DNA of 64,000 nt from Rostratula benghalensis (taxonomy: Eukaryota > Chordata > Aves > Charadriiformes > Rostratulidae): assembly GCA_013399305.1 (NCBI GenBank), contig VXAI01000069.1, forward strand, positions 1,158,282-1,222,281. The letters run 5' to 3'. The translations under genes and the position numbers were made by a program. The notes beneath the pieces were generated by a model that did no database searches, was not told where the DNA came from, and saw only the letters and a program-made list of their open reading frames with translations. Positions 34,451 through 46,060 of the stretch are shown here, in pieces; within the stretch, counting starts at the first letter, position 1; each line of letters starts with the position of its first letter.

Positions 34451-37302
34451 TGTGCTGAGTTTACTGTTTTTCCATTGAGCATGTGATTCTCCACTGCTGG
34501 TTCCCTCCCCTGCCCACTGGTACTCTATGGACATACCTAGGAACAAGGGCAAGAGGTGACACTGCTTTAGGCTAGATTGTCTGTGAGGACTTTCTGTGTC
34601 CTCTTCCATTCAAGCCCCTGTGAAGCCCCACATGGACTTCACTGGGTGCATGGCACAAGGGGCCTTAGGTGAAGTGGAGCCCTGCCATCTGGCATTACAT
34701 ATCTACCAAGGGACCCTCACTTCTGCTGGCCCATGACCTGCCTGTCCAAGGGCATTTGAACTCAGAGAAATGTCTTGCAAAGACTCATCAAGACTATGCT
34801 GCCACTTGACAGCACAGCTCAGGCACCACAAAGCTTAATGCGCATCTGTCTCTGACATCTCAGGACCTTTCCTGACCTCTAGGATCTCTCCATGTTTTTC
34901 CCTCTCCTCAGTAAAGCACAGAGGATGGGGCAGATTGCACACCATAAAAGCCATGGCCCTCCAAGGAGCATTTCTTCACAAAGCTGTGGGCAGAGATGAG
35001 ATGTTTTGGGCTCCTTTGCACAGCACTGATAGCTCTCCAGGGCAGCACTTGGACCAGCAAGGGCAGCCTGCCCATCTCCTGGGTGGTCTAGCCTGCTGCA
35101 GGCCCTGATTTTGTAAAGAATGAAATCAGGGGAGCAAACCCACAGATGAGTCAGTGCTTACCAGCTGAATAGTACCCTGGGGAGGTGAACTGGAGATTTG
35201 ACCCTGAAAGCAGATACGACAGAGCAAATGAATGGCTGCAGAGGAACGGCTGCCTTGGCAGGGCAAGGGCAGCCTACCAGGGGACAAGTGTGTCACCTGG
35301 AGACTGGCACATTGATATGAATGAAACGTGGGCTCCTGGAGCTGGAAGAATGGGGTAGGTCAACAGAAGCTGGAAATAAGTACAAAGCCACAGGGTTGCC
35401 TTTCAAACTTGGCATCCAAAATGAACAACAAAGCAAAGTCACCAAGCTCCTGGGGGTACCTGGTTTCCAGGCAGTTGGGTCTAGAAACTCATAATGCACT
35501 AAGAGACACTCCAGAGAGCTGGACACTAATTTAGGTCAGCGCTGTGTAAACACTGCAGGGCCTGGGCAACGAAAGGCTCCGGAAGCCAAACCCCACCATT
35601 TGCTTTACAGTGGGAGGAAGAGAACCCACAGCTGCAGCTCTCGATCTGCTGAGTGAAGGGCTTGGAGGGACACCCCAAACCCTGCCCACCACCTGAGGAC
35701 ACGCTGTTTTCCACCCATCTCCAGCTCCCAGGAGCCATCCCGCAGTCGCACATCCAGACGCGCGGCACGTGGCCGCCCCACTCTCTCCTCACCCTCAGCA
35801 GGAGCAGAGCCAGCAGCGCGCTGTGCAGTAACCCAGAGCAGGATTACAACCACTTCAGAGGAGGTTTCCCCTGGAGACTGGCAGAAGACTGAATTTATTA
35901 CACATTTCCTGCTCGGCGAGTCCTCGGCGCTCTTTCTTGCTGAGAGGTTATGGCCACCCTCTCACCGCAGCGCTGCCGGCAGCCCCAAACCCAGACACGA
36001 GCTGGCCTCATTTATGGCCAGACTACCCCAAGGGCCCCATTCTTCTGGGTGCTGATGGAGGGAGCACGTGGGTGCAGACCCCCCACAGACCAGGTTACCA
36101 CAGGAGGGACACAGTCTGCTTTCTCCCGCTGGCCAGCCAACGTCCTGTTTCTTATTTTAAGGCTGTTTTAATAACCCTGAGACAAATGGGTCTAAAAAGT
36201 GGGATGATGTTTCAACCCTTCTCTGTGCACTCATAGGAAGCCCTAATTCAGGCCAATGCTGAGCTAATGATGCCTGGTCCTTCCTCCACATGCCAACTGC
36301 TCCATGGCCACCAGTGGCCTTTGGCAGCTTCTCCTTGCTGCGGGGGTTTCACCCCTTTCTGAGCTCCTGTGTTACCCACACATGGCCCTGAAGGTGAGCA
36401 GAAAGGTTGACAAGCTGCAAACACTCACCCTGGGCCTCCTCACTGCCCCATGGCTCTAATTGGCAACAGCTGAAGCCAGACTATTTCCCGAGAGACAAGA
36501 GTTTTAACAATCCCTAAAGCCTCTTAGACAGCAGCAATATCCTAAATGGGAGCTTTATTCCCCACACTACTCAACAGAGCTCGTATTCAGACATGAAATG
36601 CTGAAATGCTCACTCAGGAGCCCCACTTGGGTCTGGAATCCTCCCCCACGGACCTGGGGTGTCCCGGATCGGCCCCAGGGAACTGCAAGGGGGACAGAAC
36701 ACCCCAAACCAGAAAATCCCTCGCTGGATTCAGAGATCCCCCTTAAGCCCTGGACTCCCAAATACTGCTGAGTCTCCCCGTTCATGGAGGTAGCTTTTGT
36801 CTCCTGACCCATTCCCTGAGCAGCAGGGCAGTGGCACATGGACATTCCCAGCACCAGTGGTGAAAGCCAAGAGCATCACCCTTGGTAGACCAGGACATTT
36901 TGCTTTCTAGGAACTCAGAGCCTTCCCTACACTTGAAAACCAGGAAGGTGGAGGGCAAAGAACCCCACTTGTCCACTGTCTCATCCACAGGGCAGGGAGC
37001 ATATTGCCAGTGGTGGCAGCAGGAATGAACCTGGGCTCACTGCTGCTACCTCCTCCCAGTTCCATGTACCTCATGCCACTGTCCCCAGGCCTCCTCCTGG
37101 CCAAAGATGCACAGCCCCTGCTGTCAAAGGGCGAGGGAGCCATCAGCTGCCAAGGGTTCACGTGAGCTCGCAGCATTCCTCCAGAAGCTCCTCTAATCTT
37201 GGTGACCTCAGTGGGTGGATGGCAGCCAATTGCCATCACTGCATCCTAAGCAGACCTCACTGCAAAGCCAAGGCAGTGTTACCACTGGGGGAGTTAAAAG
37301 GG

Positions 37303-37350
37303 AAAAAAAAAAAAAAAAGAAGAATAAAATAAAGAAAGAAAAAAATAAAG
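37303..37350. repeat. A-rich simple repeat
   Basis: A16 followed by AATAAAAT/AAAGAAAG-type units. Confidence 0.85.
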
Positions 37351-37570
37351 TTGCCTGGCCAGTCTAACTGCATTTGGTTGATCTGATTTCAGGCATCTGC
37401 TAAGACACAGCATGCCTATTTATCATAATCAGCTTACTGCACAAGGACAGTGTTAACTAGGCCTTACTGGATTAAAACCTGCCAACTAATTCATAGCACC
37501 TACCCAACCAGTACAAGTGGGCTGAGTCGCTGTGCTTTGTTCAAAACATTTTAGCTGGCATTAAATAAAG
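37350..37570. promoter_or_regulatory. Candidate conserved noncoding element, upstream (D)
   Basis: A repeat-free A/T-leaning block with TTTATCATAATCAGC, AGTGTTAACTAGG and GGATTAAAACC, and a run of short homeodomain and GATA-like cores. Function is inferred. Confidence 0.25.
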
Positions 37571-39340
37571 GGGAACACCTGGGGAAGGTGGAAGGGTACA
37601 AAGGCCCTATTGATCCCTCAGAATTACGAGTGCTCCTGCAAGGAAAGGGCACAGGAAACAAAGGGGCTTGGAGACCAAGTGCAGATGGTTTAACACAGAG
37701 CAGAGCTGTAAAATCAGGGAGCACAAAGACCGTATCTTGACAGGTTCCCTCTCATTCAAACTGCTCAATGTTCTTTCTGAAATTGCCAGCAACATGGCTT
37801 AGTGTCAGCTGCACAATTCAAACTAAACTGGAATTTGCAGATAAAACAAGTTGTTAAACCAGCCTGGAGGTGCTAATATAGACGGCTATGTTGAGGGGCT
37901 GGGGGATAAAGTAATGCAATATTTATTTTAAAAGTCCCAAGGAGCAAATGTTAACTGCAGGGGAGCCACATCAGATAATACTGGTGTGAGAAAAAAAGAA
38001 TTTCATCAATCTTACAAAAAGAAATGCAAAAAAAAAAGAGTTATGCTTATAAAAAACCCCATAAAAGAAATGCCCACAGTAGACTATGGCTGGAAACCCT
38101 CAGTGTCCATGACAATACCCTGGGGCAAACCCCAGTCCCTCTGCCACCTGAGCCACGGGGCACCACACATGCTACAACCTCTCATCTAAGACCCGTCTGA
38201 CTGGAGTCTCTGTAAAGCACAAGACATCCGATTTAAATATTTAAGGTGCTCCCTACGAAGGTGATTGCTATATAGAGAATTGCTCCACAACAATAAACTT
38301 CTGCTGGTCATTTATCAAAGGGATCCTCAGTTCCTTTGAGGTAAGTTTCTGACCAGGACCAGCCATTCCTTAGTGCTAGGAATCCTTACTTATTAAAAAA
38401 GCCCCAACACATCCAAATCCAGATGCCCTCCTTCTATCATACCCATGGGTATTATCTCATCCATCCTCCTCAGGAAAGCAGTGGCCAGACCATGAAGTGG
38501 AAGAGGCTGCAACCTTATCAGCAAGTTCTCTGGAGCCTCACTAAATGCTCCTTCCCAACCCTCCCATCATCACATCTCCACTTGTGCCCAGTGCTTTACC
38601 CCCAGTCCTGTTGTTGCTGTGGGGTTCTGGAACCCTGTGTTTAACCACAAAATCCCAGTGATCCATCTGGCAGGGCCTGACCCAGGGGTTTCAGTTAGCT
38701 TGTGAGGTGTTCTCCAAGCCCAGCTCCTGTGGTCCTACAGGTTACCTCAAGGCAGCTGCTTTGATTAAAGACAAATGCAAGCCATGTCCCCCAAAGACTT
38801 CAACATAAGAAGGAAACAAGAACCCCAGTCTATTTCTTCGCATGGAAATCTCACACTAGGGGACAAGGGGAAGTGGGTTGACTCAGGTTTTTTGCATGTT
38901 TGAGGTTGGCAGAGCTGACATTTGTGCCTTGACACATTAGATAATTAAACACAGAGTCAGGTGTTGGCTGTAAGCTTCTCCTTCCTCCACTCAAGCCTCC
39001 ACCTCCTAAAATAGGGGATGAACTTTGATTTCCCAGCAACACCCACATCCTTACATGAAGGCAGGAGCCGCTCCTCCTGCGGTGGACAGAGAGCTACTGC
39101 AGCAGGTTTGGCCACAGCTCCTACCCACATCCCGTAACACAGTGCCTGGTGACTTCCCCTAATAGACCCTGCTTCCTGCACTACAGAAATCTCCAGATCT
39201 TTGAAGAGAGAGGTGGGCGTAGACAAAAGTGACCAAAATGGTGCAAAGGGCCAAAAAAAAAAAAAAAGGCCCAGGAACTCATTGAGCCACTTTCAGGACC
39301 TGCAAGATGACCAAAGGCTTCATGCATCAGCATCCCTGTT

Positions 39341-39490
39341 GAGCCAGCTAAATCCTTACAGCAGGCAGTGCTGCTTGTCTTGGTCCAGACACACCCCAGA
39401 AGGAGGTGTAGGAAAGAGCCAGCTAAATCCTTACAGCAGGCAGTGCTGCTTGTCTTGGTCCAGACACACCCCAGAAGGAGGTGTAGGAAA
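39341..39490. repeat. Exact 75-bp tandem duplication
   Basis: 39341-39415 and 39416-39490 are identical over 75 bp with no gap. The unit starts GAGCCAGCTAAATCC and ends GGTGTAGGAAA. Because 75 is divisible by three, the duplication keeps a long minus-strand frame open, but that frame matches no protein family. Confidence 0.97.
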
Positions 39491-40339
39491 TAGTAAGTGG
39501 CAGGACCATAACCAGGCATTAAGGCTGATATTACACCAACCCTACTAAGCCAACCTGGCAAGTTGCACATTCCAGGCTGAGCCCCTTGGCAGGAGCTCCC
39601 AGACGGCCAGAGGACCAAGAATTTATCACCCAGCTCCCACTCCATTTGGTGGGACTCTACCCCAGAAGATAAAGAACATTTATTGCTGCCTCCCTGTTTA
39701 TTCTGCTGCTTCATTTGCACATGAGCAATGTGCTGAGGTAAAGACTCCAAATGCTCCTCCCTGGCAGCAGCCAAGCAGCCTTTGCTGTGGCTGGGAGGAA
39801 CTGGGGGGAGGTGATGGGGCCGAGACAGAGCAGGAGGTGGAAGGTACCAACCCCAACTATTTTTCCTCTCCCACCCACCCACTCATGCTACTAGTGGCAC
39901 GTTTATTCCTGCAAGCACTGATCCCTCATGACTCAAGCAACACAAAACAGAGCTGGCTCCTCTGCAACACCCACATCAAGGGTTCCCTCCTGCAAGAACA
40001 TCAGTCTCTGTGTGAGGCCTTTCCAACAACAAGCCTCCTCTCTCATTCCTTGAGTACTCAGATTCACCACTGACACCTCTGTTGCCACCATGGCCAACGG
40101 GGTCTTATCAGCTGGGGCAATGCAGCTGCAGGGCAGGCAGACCCTGACACCTCTGGGAGGACACGTCCTGCTCACTTGGAGATGCAGATAAGGCCTATGT
40201 TACACTCAGCTCAAGGCAGCTTGCAAAACTACACTTGGGAGGCTTCTAGGACTTAGGACATCACAATAGGGAGCTGCAGGGCAGCCAGCATGATCGGGAT
40301 GGAGCATAAAGGTCCAAACAGTGCATTTTTTTTGCTCTC

Positions 40340-40420
40340 TTGCTTGCTGGTTATAGTCTTGTCCCTTCCCCCCATCTCAGTTTCCCCATCTGTACAAAGG
40401 AGCCGGTGATGCTCAGAGCA
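40340..40420 (+). mobile_element. MIR-like SINE, 3' part
   Basis: ATCTCAGTTTCCCCATCTGT followed by ACAAAGGAG matches the well-known 3' half of MIR, with the expected pyrimidine-rich sequence before it. Confidence 0.6.
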
Positions 40421-41894
40421 CAAGCCACTCTGCGTTGGCAAAGTGCTTCTTGTGGAAAGCTTGAGCACAGCACAGGCATCAGCTTGCTGCCTTTCAAAAG
40501 CAGCACACGATACTCGATGCTTAGCGTGTATGAAAAACGCCTGTGGACGTTTTGTACTGGGGCACTGTAAAGTCACACCCTGCAGATGGGTCTCCTGTAT
40601 GCACTGGTCCTACAGAGGTGTGGGAAGGATTCATCACTTAGACATGCAATGTTATGATTAATCTTTCTCTGTGATCCGGAGGTACTAAGGGACTCTAGCC
40701 TTTGGCCAGACTGGCAGGAGGCCAGATATTGGATAAACACAGACCCAAAAGACCATTTCTGTCTCAAGGCACTTATATCCTAAGATGCTTAACAGGAATC
40801 TTATGTGCAGCACTGGAGAATCCAAAAGGAAGGTGTCGTAGTTACACGTGAATGCGGAACATATATGGGGCTAATGCCAAATTAACTTTGCATACTACAG
40901 TGAAGAATTTGGGGGTGATAAAGCTACTGGTAATTTGTAATGCCTATGTAGGATGGACCCAGCATCCTCCCCAGGCTGGGGCTCTACACTCCAGAATTCC
41001 CAGGATATTCAGCATAACGCTAGTTCACCCTGCAGTAAACTCTGTTTAACATCTACCACCTCTTGCAGAACATGCTCTGCCAGGCAATCTGCCCTCCCAG
41101 CCAGCCCTGAGCTCAGCACGGAGCCATCCTTCCCACCCAGGAGGCTGCTGATGCAGGAGGCAGACACCTCAGGAGGGCAGTTTTGCACAGATTTAACAGC
41201 TATCTGCTTCCCACCAGCCCCAGCACAACGCAAGTATGGAGCCATCCCATCCCCTGGAACAGAGTGAACCAAGCCCCTCTTAGACCACGCACTGAAGCAG
41301 ATGAACAAAGATGAGCCCTGCAATGGCCCTGCCAGCTCCTCTTCACACCAGCAGTACGTGAGCCACACCAGTAAACCAGGCAGCTGCCTACCAGAAATAA
41401 ACATGTACGGCAGTGAAACTCTACAGATGGAAAGCTCCTATTTCATCTGTGGCATCGGCTGAGGTTGTTCCAGCATTAGATACACCAAAGACTGGTTGTT
41501 GTTAGGTTCTTTTTGGTGTGCTCTCTTTAAAAGCCCCTTAATTACATCCTATATTAGGCTATAAACAGGAAGGCTTCAAAATAAGAAAATCCAACCTCTT
41601 CTGCCTCTCAGTTGCAGAGGGACTCTGGCAAATCTCTCAGACTATAATCCTTCCCCCTCCCCAGAACCAGTGTACTGCTCACCCCTCATACTCTCTCTTT
41701 ACATGTGGGACATTTCAGGTGTTGGGGTACTGATTCCCTCTCTTTCTGTCACACAGGTGGCTTTCTCAGGCTTGAGCAAGCAAGCTCTAAACCCGGTCAG
41801 TTACTCCATCACTGCTGTGAGCTTTCTAAAATTTCTTACAAGGCAATGATTCATGAGAATAATTCTTTTACCTGATGAACAATATTTGCAGAGA

Positions 41895-42030
41895 GGGTGG
41901 ACTGGCTGTCAGGAGAGACCAGTGCTTTGTCCCTGAATCTGCTTGTGACTTGGTATGATTTTTATCTCTCCGTCAGCAAGTCACTTTTTTACCTCTCCAC
42001 TTCTGTCATCTTTCCCTAATTTTTATTTTT
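41895..42030 (+). mobile_element. MIR-like SINE remnant
   Basis: In order: GGACTGGCTGTCAGGAGAG, CTGCTTGTGACTTGG, CAGCAAGTCACTT and ACCTCTCCACTTCTGTCATC. These match the MIR core and the segment leading to its 3' end. Confidence 0.6.
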
Positions 42031-42224
42031 AGATGGGTTAAATCGTCTCACACTGTCTCCTCCATAATGGGGTTGAGTTGTGGTTCCTGGAAACTACTTT
42101 GCTGCTTTCCTTTTTCAAATGAAAGGTGGAACTGGGAGCACAATTTAACGTCCCTCCCTGTGACATTTTAAAAGTGTCATAAAGCCTCTTAATTCTCCTT
42201 CTTTTAGAGCTGGGTGCTATTTTC

Positions 42225-42310
42225 ATATCATAAAATAGGTACAGTGAGAGGATAAGTCAGAAAAAGTTGTTGCTAAAGTCAGAGGGATTCAGTGGTTTGG
42301 TAATGGCTCC
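42225..42310 (-). mobile_element. Possible MIR-like SINE remnant, reverse orientation
   Basis: ATAGGTACAGTGAGAGGATA, AAGTCAGAGGGATTCAGTGG resembles the reverse complement of MIR. It lies about 200 bp from a forward MIR copy. Weak match. Confidence 0.4.
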
Positions 42311-42629
42311 GAAAGGCCGTGTGAGATCACTTGGCCTCAGAGCAAGGGACCAAATCTCTCCCAATTGTAGATTTTAGCAGCCCTCCAAACATCCTCCCTT
42401 CAGAGGAAACCCTGTTCATTAATATCTCATATGACATAAAAGCCTTTTGCTTGCTTTTCTTCTGGTGGGGTAGAGAACAAAAGTTATTCCAGTTATATAA
42501 GCAGGATCCCAAGATAGCTATTTTTTTTCCATAAGGAAATATGTGAGTTCAAGGTTTTTGTTTTCAATACAGAAGGAGTCTTGGACTATCTAACAGAATA
42601 CAGTGTGAAAACAGCCACCCACCCTGGGA

Positions 42630-42750
42630 AAGACCAAAGATCCCTCTAACCCAGTATCCCGTCTCCAGCGGTTGCCCACAGCAGATGCCTAAGGGAAAAG
42701 CATGAGGTGGACGAGGCGGCAAAGCTTCCCCAGCGCTCTCTCCCCTTTCT
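42630..42750. mobile_element. CR1/L3-like LINE 3' remnant, copy 1
   Basis: GACCAAAGATCCCTCTAACC, CAGTATCCCGTCTCC, CAGCAGATGCCTAAGGG and CTTCCCCAGCGCTCTCTCCC follow the order of a common amniote CR1/L3-type 3' sequence. A second copy lies at 50557-50665. The family name is tentative. Confidence 0.55.
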
Positions 42751-43804
42751 GTGGCCAAAGGGCTTCCCGAGCCAGAGACATCGTGCTCGTCTCTAACCAC
42801 CCTTGACAGGCCTTATTTTTGTCCTGCACCTACATCCCTGCAGGCCCTGGGCTGGTGTGATGCGGGATGCAGGAGGGTGAACCTTTCCCGCGAGTGCAGG
42901 AACACTCCTCCCATCTGTGAGATGCTGCTCAGCCTCTGCTGTGACAGATGCCCCTCTGACAGGAGCAAACACCCAATAACCATAAATCATCCATAATTTC
43001 CCTTCCCAAGGGCCTCCCTCTTCAGCCACTACCTTTGGTAGGGATTGAAATAGGTCAATACAGAGAAACTAATGAAAATCCCACCCTTCATTAACAGTTG
43101 CTTGTGATATTGGCTCATCCTGAGTCATGACACAACTCTACCCGGTAACCCACATTTTGTACACAGGATATGTTTGCACTGCAATCAAAGAAATAATCAT
43201 TGAGATGTTTACTGCAACCAGACGTTATATAATAGTTGTGGCCAGTCTTACTGGCTACATTGGTCACACCATTTAATATTTCCATGCCGATAACATAAGG
43301 GTAACAGGAAACAAACAAGCAAAAAACCCACAGAAATCCAGTCAACAAAAACCTCTCCAAGCAAATTTGCACTGATGTTGCTCTTCTGCCTCAGAACTTC
43401 CTCCCATGAGCCAGGCTACAGAATCTGTAGCCCCCACTGGGACCATCTCTGACCAGATTTCAAAAGTATTCAGGCACAGAGAGCCAGAGCAGGCTGTCTG
43501 GTCAGAGTTTCTAAAGCACTTGAATTTTCAGGTTAAGAAGTTAATACAGAAATTTTAAGCTTGGTTTGAATTCCCTGAGAAGCTGTCATTAGACTGGGAT
43601 TTCTCTTCTGCCCATGCCTGTTTGATATTTAGGAGTTTGGGCTTTCTCAGGTACCTCAAGAGAATGACTCATCCCAGCTTAAGGTAGCAGCTAAAATGAT
43701 AAGGGGAACTGACTTTCACAGCTGCTTCTCTCCTTTGACTATAGGAGGAATTATACAACTAGTTTACACCTGGTGGTCGGGTGATTAGTACTAGGTGAGA
43801 AGAA

Positions 43805-43850
43805 TTTAGAATCATAGAATCATTTCATAGAACCAATCTTAGAAATGCAA
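43805..43850 (-). mobile_element. Possible CR1 3' terminus
   Basis: AGAATCATAGAATCATTTCA resembles the reverse-strand ATTCTATG-type terminal repeat of avian CR1. The adjoining sequence is too degraded to confirm. Confidence 0.4.
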
Positions 43851-45649
43851 TTTCATTACCAGGTGCTAACATTTACATTTTAGATGTTGCTGAAGCACTG
43901 AAGACTTCAGATCTGCTTCCAGGTAACAGGACTTTGGTTTTAAGATGCTTTTGGAAATAATCTTCTACATATGTATTAACTATGACTGCAACAATGGACA
44001 GAGAGCAGCAGGGCAATGTCCCCTCCCCAGTTCTGCCTGGGAGCTGTGTGTGTGTTTCAGCAAACTGCATAAACACTCAATGTGTTGAATCCCCCCTCAT
44101 ACAGCACTGAGCTTCCTCTCTCCAGCTTGGTCACTGGCCAGGTGGCAAGTCCTCACCAGGAAGGGTTTCTGCAGAGAGTCCTGCTGCAACCGCTGGCGAT
44201 GCTGCAAGAGGTCTGACAGAGCACACAGCATCTCAGAACACCTCAGGAGGTCTCAAACCCCACTCAAAGCAGGGATAATTTCACATTTTGGGGTCTTCTC
44301 CAGGGAAGTTTTGAGTAGCAATGGCAATTGTGCATCCTCTTCAGACCTCTGTCCCAGTGTCTGACCACTCAGGCTGCATAAAACACCTACAACTGCCCAA
44401 GGGGGCTGCTCTGACCCATGGGGGTCTGTCTCAGGTGTTCTTAGCTCGCTGAGTAAGATCATTTCATATCCCTCTATATAAAAGTCTAATTGTGTTAAGG
44501 CCTAGACATGTAACGATTGAGTGCCGGGCACAGGAAAAGCTTCATGTTCCACCTTTTGCCCATCAAAGCATGCTGTGAAACCACTCTACCTGCTAATTAT
44601 GGGTAAGCACACAGGCCCATGAGTTTGTTTTTGCCGTGTTATTGCAATGTTGTACCTGGTAGGGTGACCCGAGGGGTCAGGGCTAGATATCAGTAAACAG
44701 GAACAAAACTGGGAAATCTTAAAGACAACTGCAAAGCAGAGTCTTTCCACTCAAAGTTTGATCTATTCTTGTAATGAATGTTGCATCCTGTGACAGGAAG
44801 ATAGAAAAATAACAGGAAGGATTCCAAGAAGAAGAGGACAAACCTGTAGTCAGAGAGAGCTGGGCAAAATAAGTCTTTGCAGGCTCCTCAGCTTTGACTG
44901 AAAAATGGCTTTCAGCTCACCCTGCATAATGTGATTTGTGTGCTGTTCAGAGCAATCATTAGACGAGGTAGTTATCTGGTTCTGTTATGTATTATACTAC
45001 AGGTGCAAGGTCTGGAATCCCATGTAATTACTGCACAGAGCTGGATTTAGCTTATTATCATTTTTTACGTTAGCTTTCGAAAGAACAGAAAGAGCTTTGC
45101 TCTTGCCCTGTTCTGGGCTGTTGAAGCCAGAGTCACTCTGGGCTAGGGGAAGGGCTGTGGGTTAGGAAGCCTCAAGAAAGGGGTGCACAGCTCACACAGA
45201 GCTGCATCCAGCTGCAACCACCCAAGGCAGGCAGATCCACTATTTTGAAGAAGAAACTAAGCCAAGGAACAGATGCAGACAACCTACAAGCTACCCCTCT
45301 GAATATAGATGGGGCACCTTCCCCTTGGGGGACCCCAGAGGCTCCCCAGCCTCCCAAACCCCATGTAGCCAGACCCTGGAGAGGGGGTGACACGTGGAGA
45401 TGCTAAGGGTTTTGCCTGAGGTTGTGTAGAAGGCGGCGGTGGCAGGGATCACATCCTACATCACATGAACCCCTGTGCCGGGCTCTAGCCACAAAAACAT
45501 CACCGTTAGGTAGGCTGTCATGGCAAGGAGAAACGGCTTTTCTTTAGAAGCTTCTAGGAAAGCCATGCCCTCGAGGCTTGTTTTGACAAGTACATCCCAG
45601 GGAGTGGTTTTGCAGCAGCCCATGCTGGCACTGGTCTCTGCAGCCTGTG

Positions 45650-46060
45650 CGGGGGGGGGGGCACACGTACCCGGCGGGAGCTCAGCCGGGCTCCCTGCCT
45701 CTGCCAGCGCTGCCCCGGTGCCGCCTGGCACCCGCAGCCGTGCCAGATCCTGCCAGCCACTGCTCTGGGTACTGTGTCACCGTGTCCTACTAACCACGGC
45801 TCACCCGCCCCGACAGAGCGACCCACACCAGCCTGATCTGTTCAGCCTAACGCAAGCGCCAGGTAATTAACGCCACACTTAACCACCGCCGGGGTGGGGT
45901 GCAGGGTGGAACCTCTGGAGGAACAAATAAAACCAGGACACTGAAACCAGGCTGGCGCCCTTCTAACAATGTCACCCCCGCAGAGAGCAGCCTGCTTTCC
46001 CCACCGTGACCCACGGGCACCCCGGGATGGCAGCCGTGACGGGGGCGACTCACCTGAGCT
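45650..46060. promoter_or_regulatory. CpG-rich patch, possible unannotated promoter
   Basis: About 27 CpG were counted by eye in ~400 bp, in GC-rich sequence with an 11-base G run (45651-45661). At its right edge the minus strand has CAG followed by GTGAGT (exon end 46054), a perfect donor consensus. No transcript evidence. Confidence 0.35.

Larger units (their letters stand above)
30721..39340. other. Intergenic region, middle part
   Basis: No gene recognised. Contains T20 at 33733-33752, an A-rich tract (37303-37350) and two conserved-looking blocks (34330-34450 and 37350-37570). Confidence 0.65.
39491..45640. other. Intergenic region, distal part 1
   Basis: No gene recognised. The content is mostly old interspersed repeats (MIR and CR1/L3 fragments listed separately) in unique sequence. 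An A/T-rich stretch at 44460-44700 has no identified content. Confidence 0.6.

Noticed and set aside
36304..36320. CTCF-like GGCCACCAGTGGCC
   Set aside because: Two core mismatches; it is a simple palindrome rather than a CTCF motif.
39181..39882. Long minus-strand open frame (233 codons)
   Set aside because: It is stretched by the in-frame 75-bp tandem duplication, and the product has no recognisable domain.
43445..43480. Possible remnant of another sauropsid palindromic element (ATTTCAAAAGTATTCAGGC)
   Set aside because: Only one arm is recognisable; no complementary arm was found nearby.
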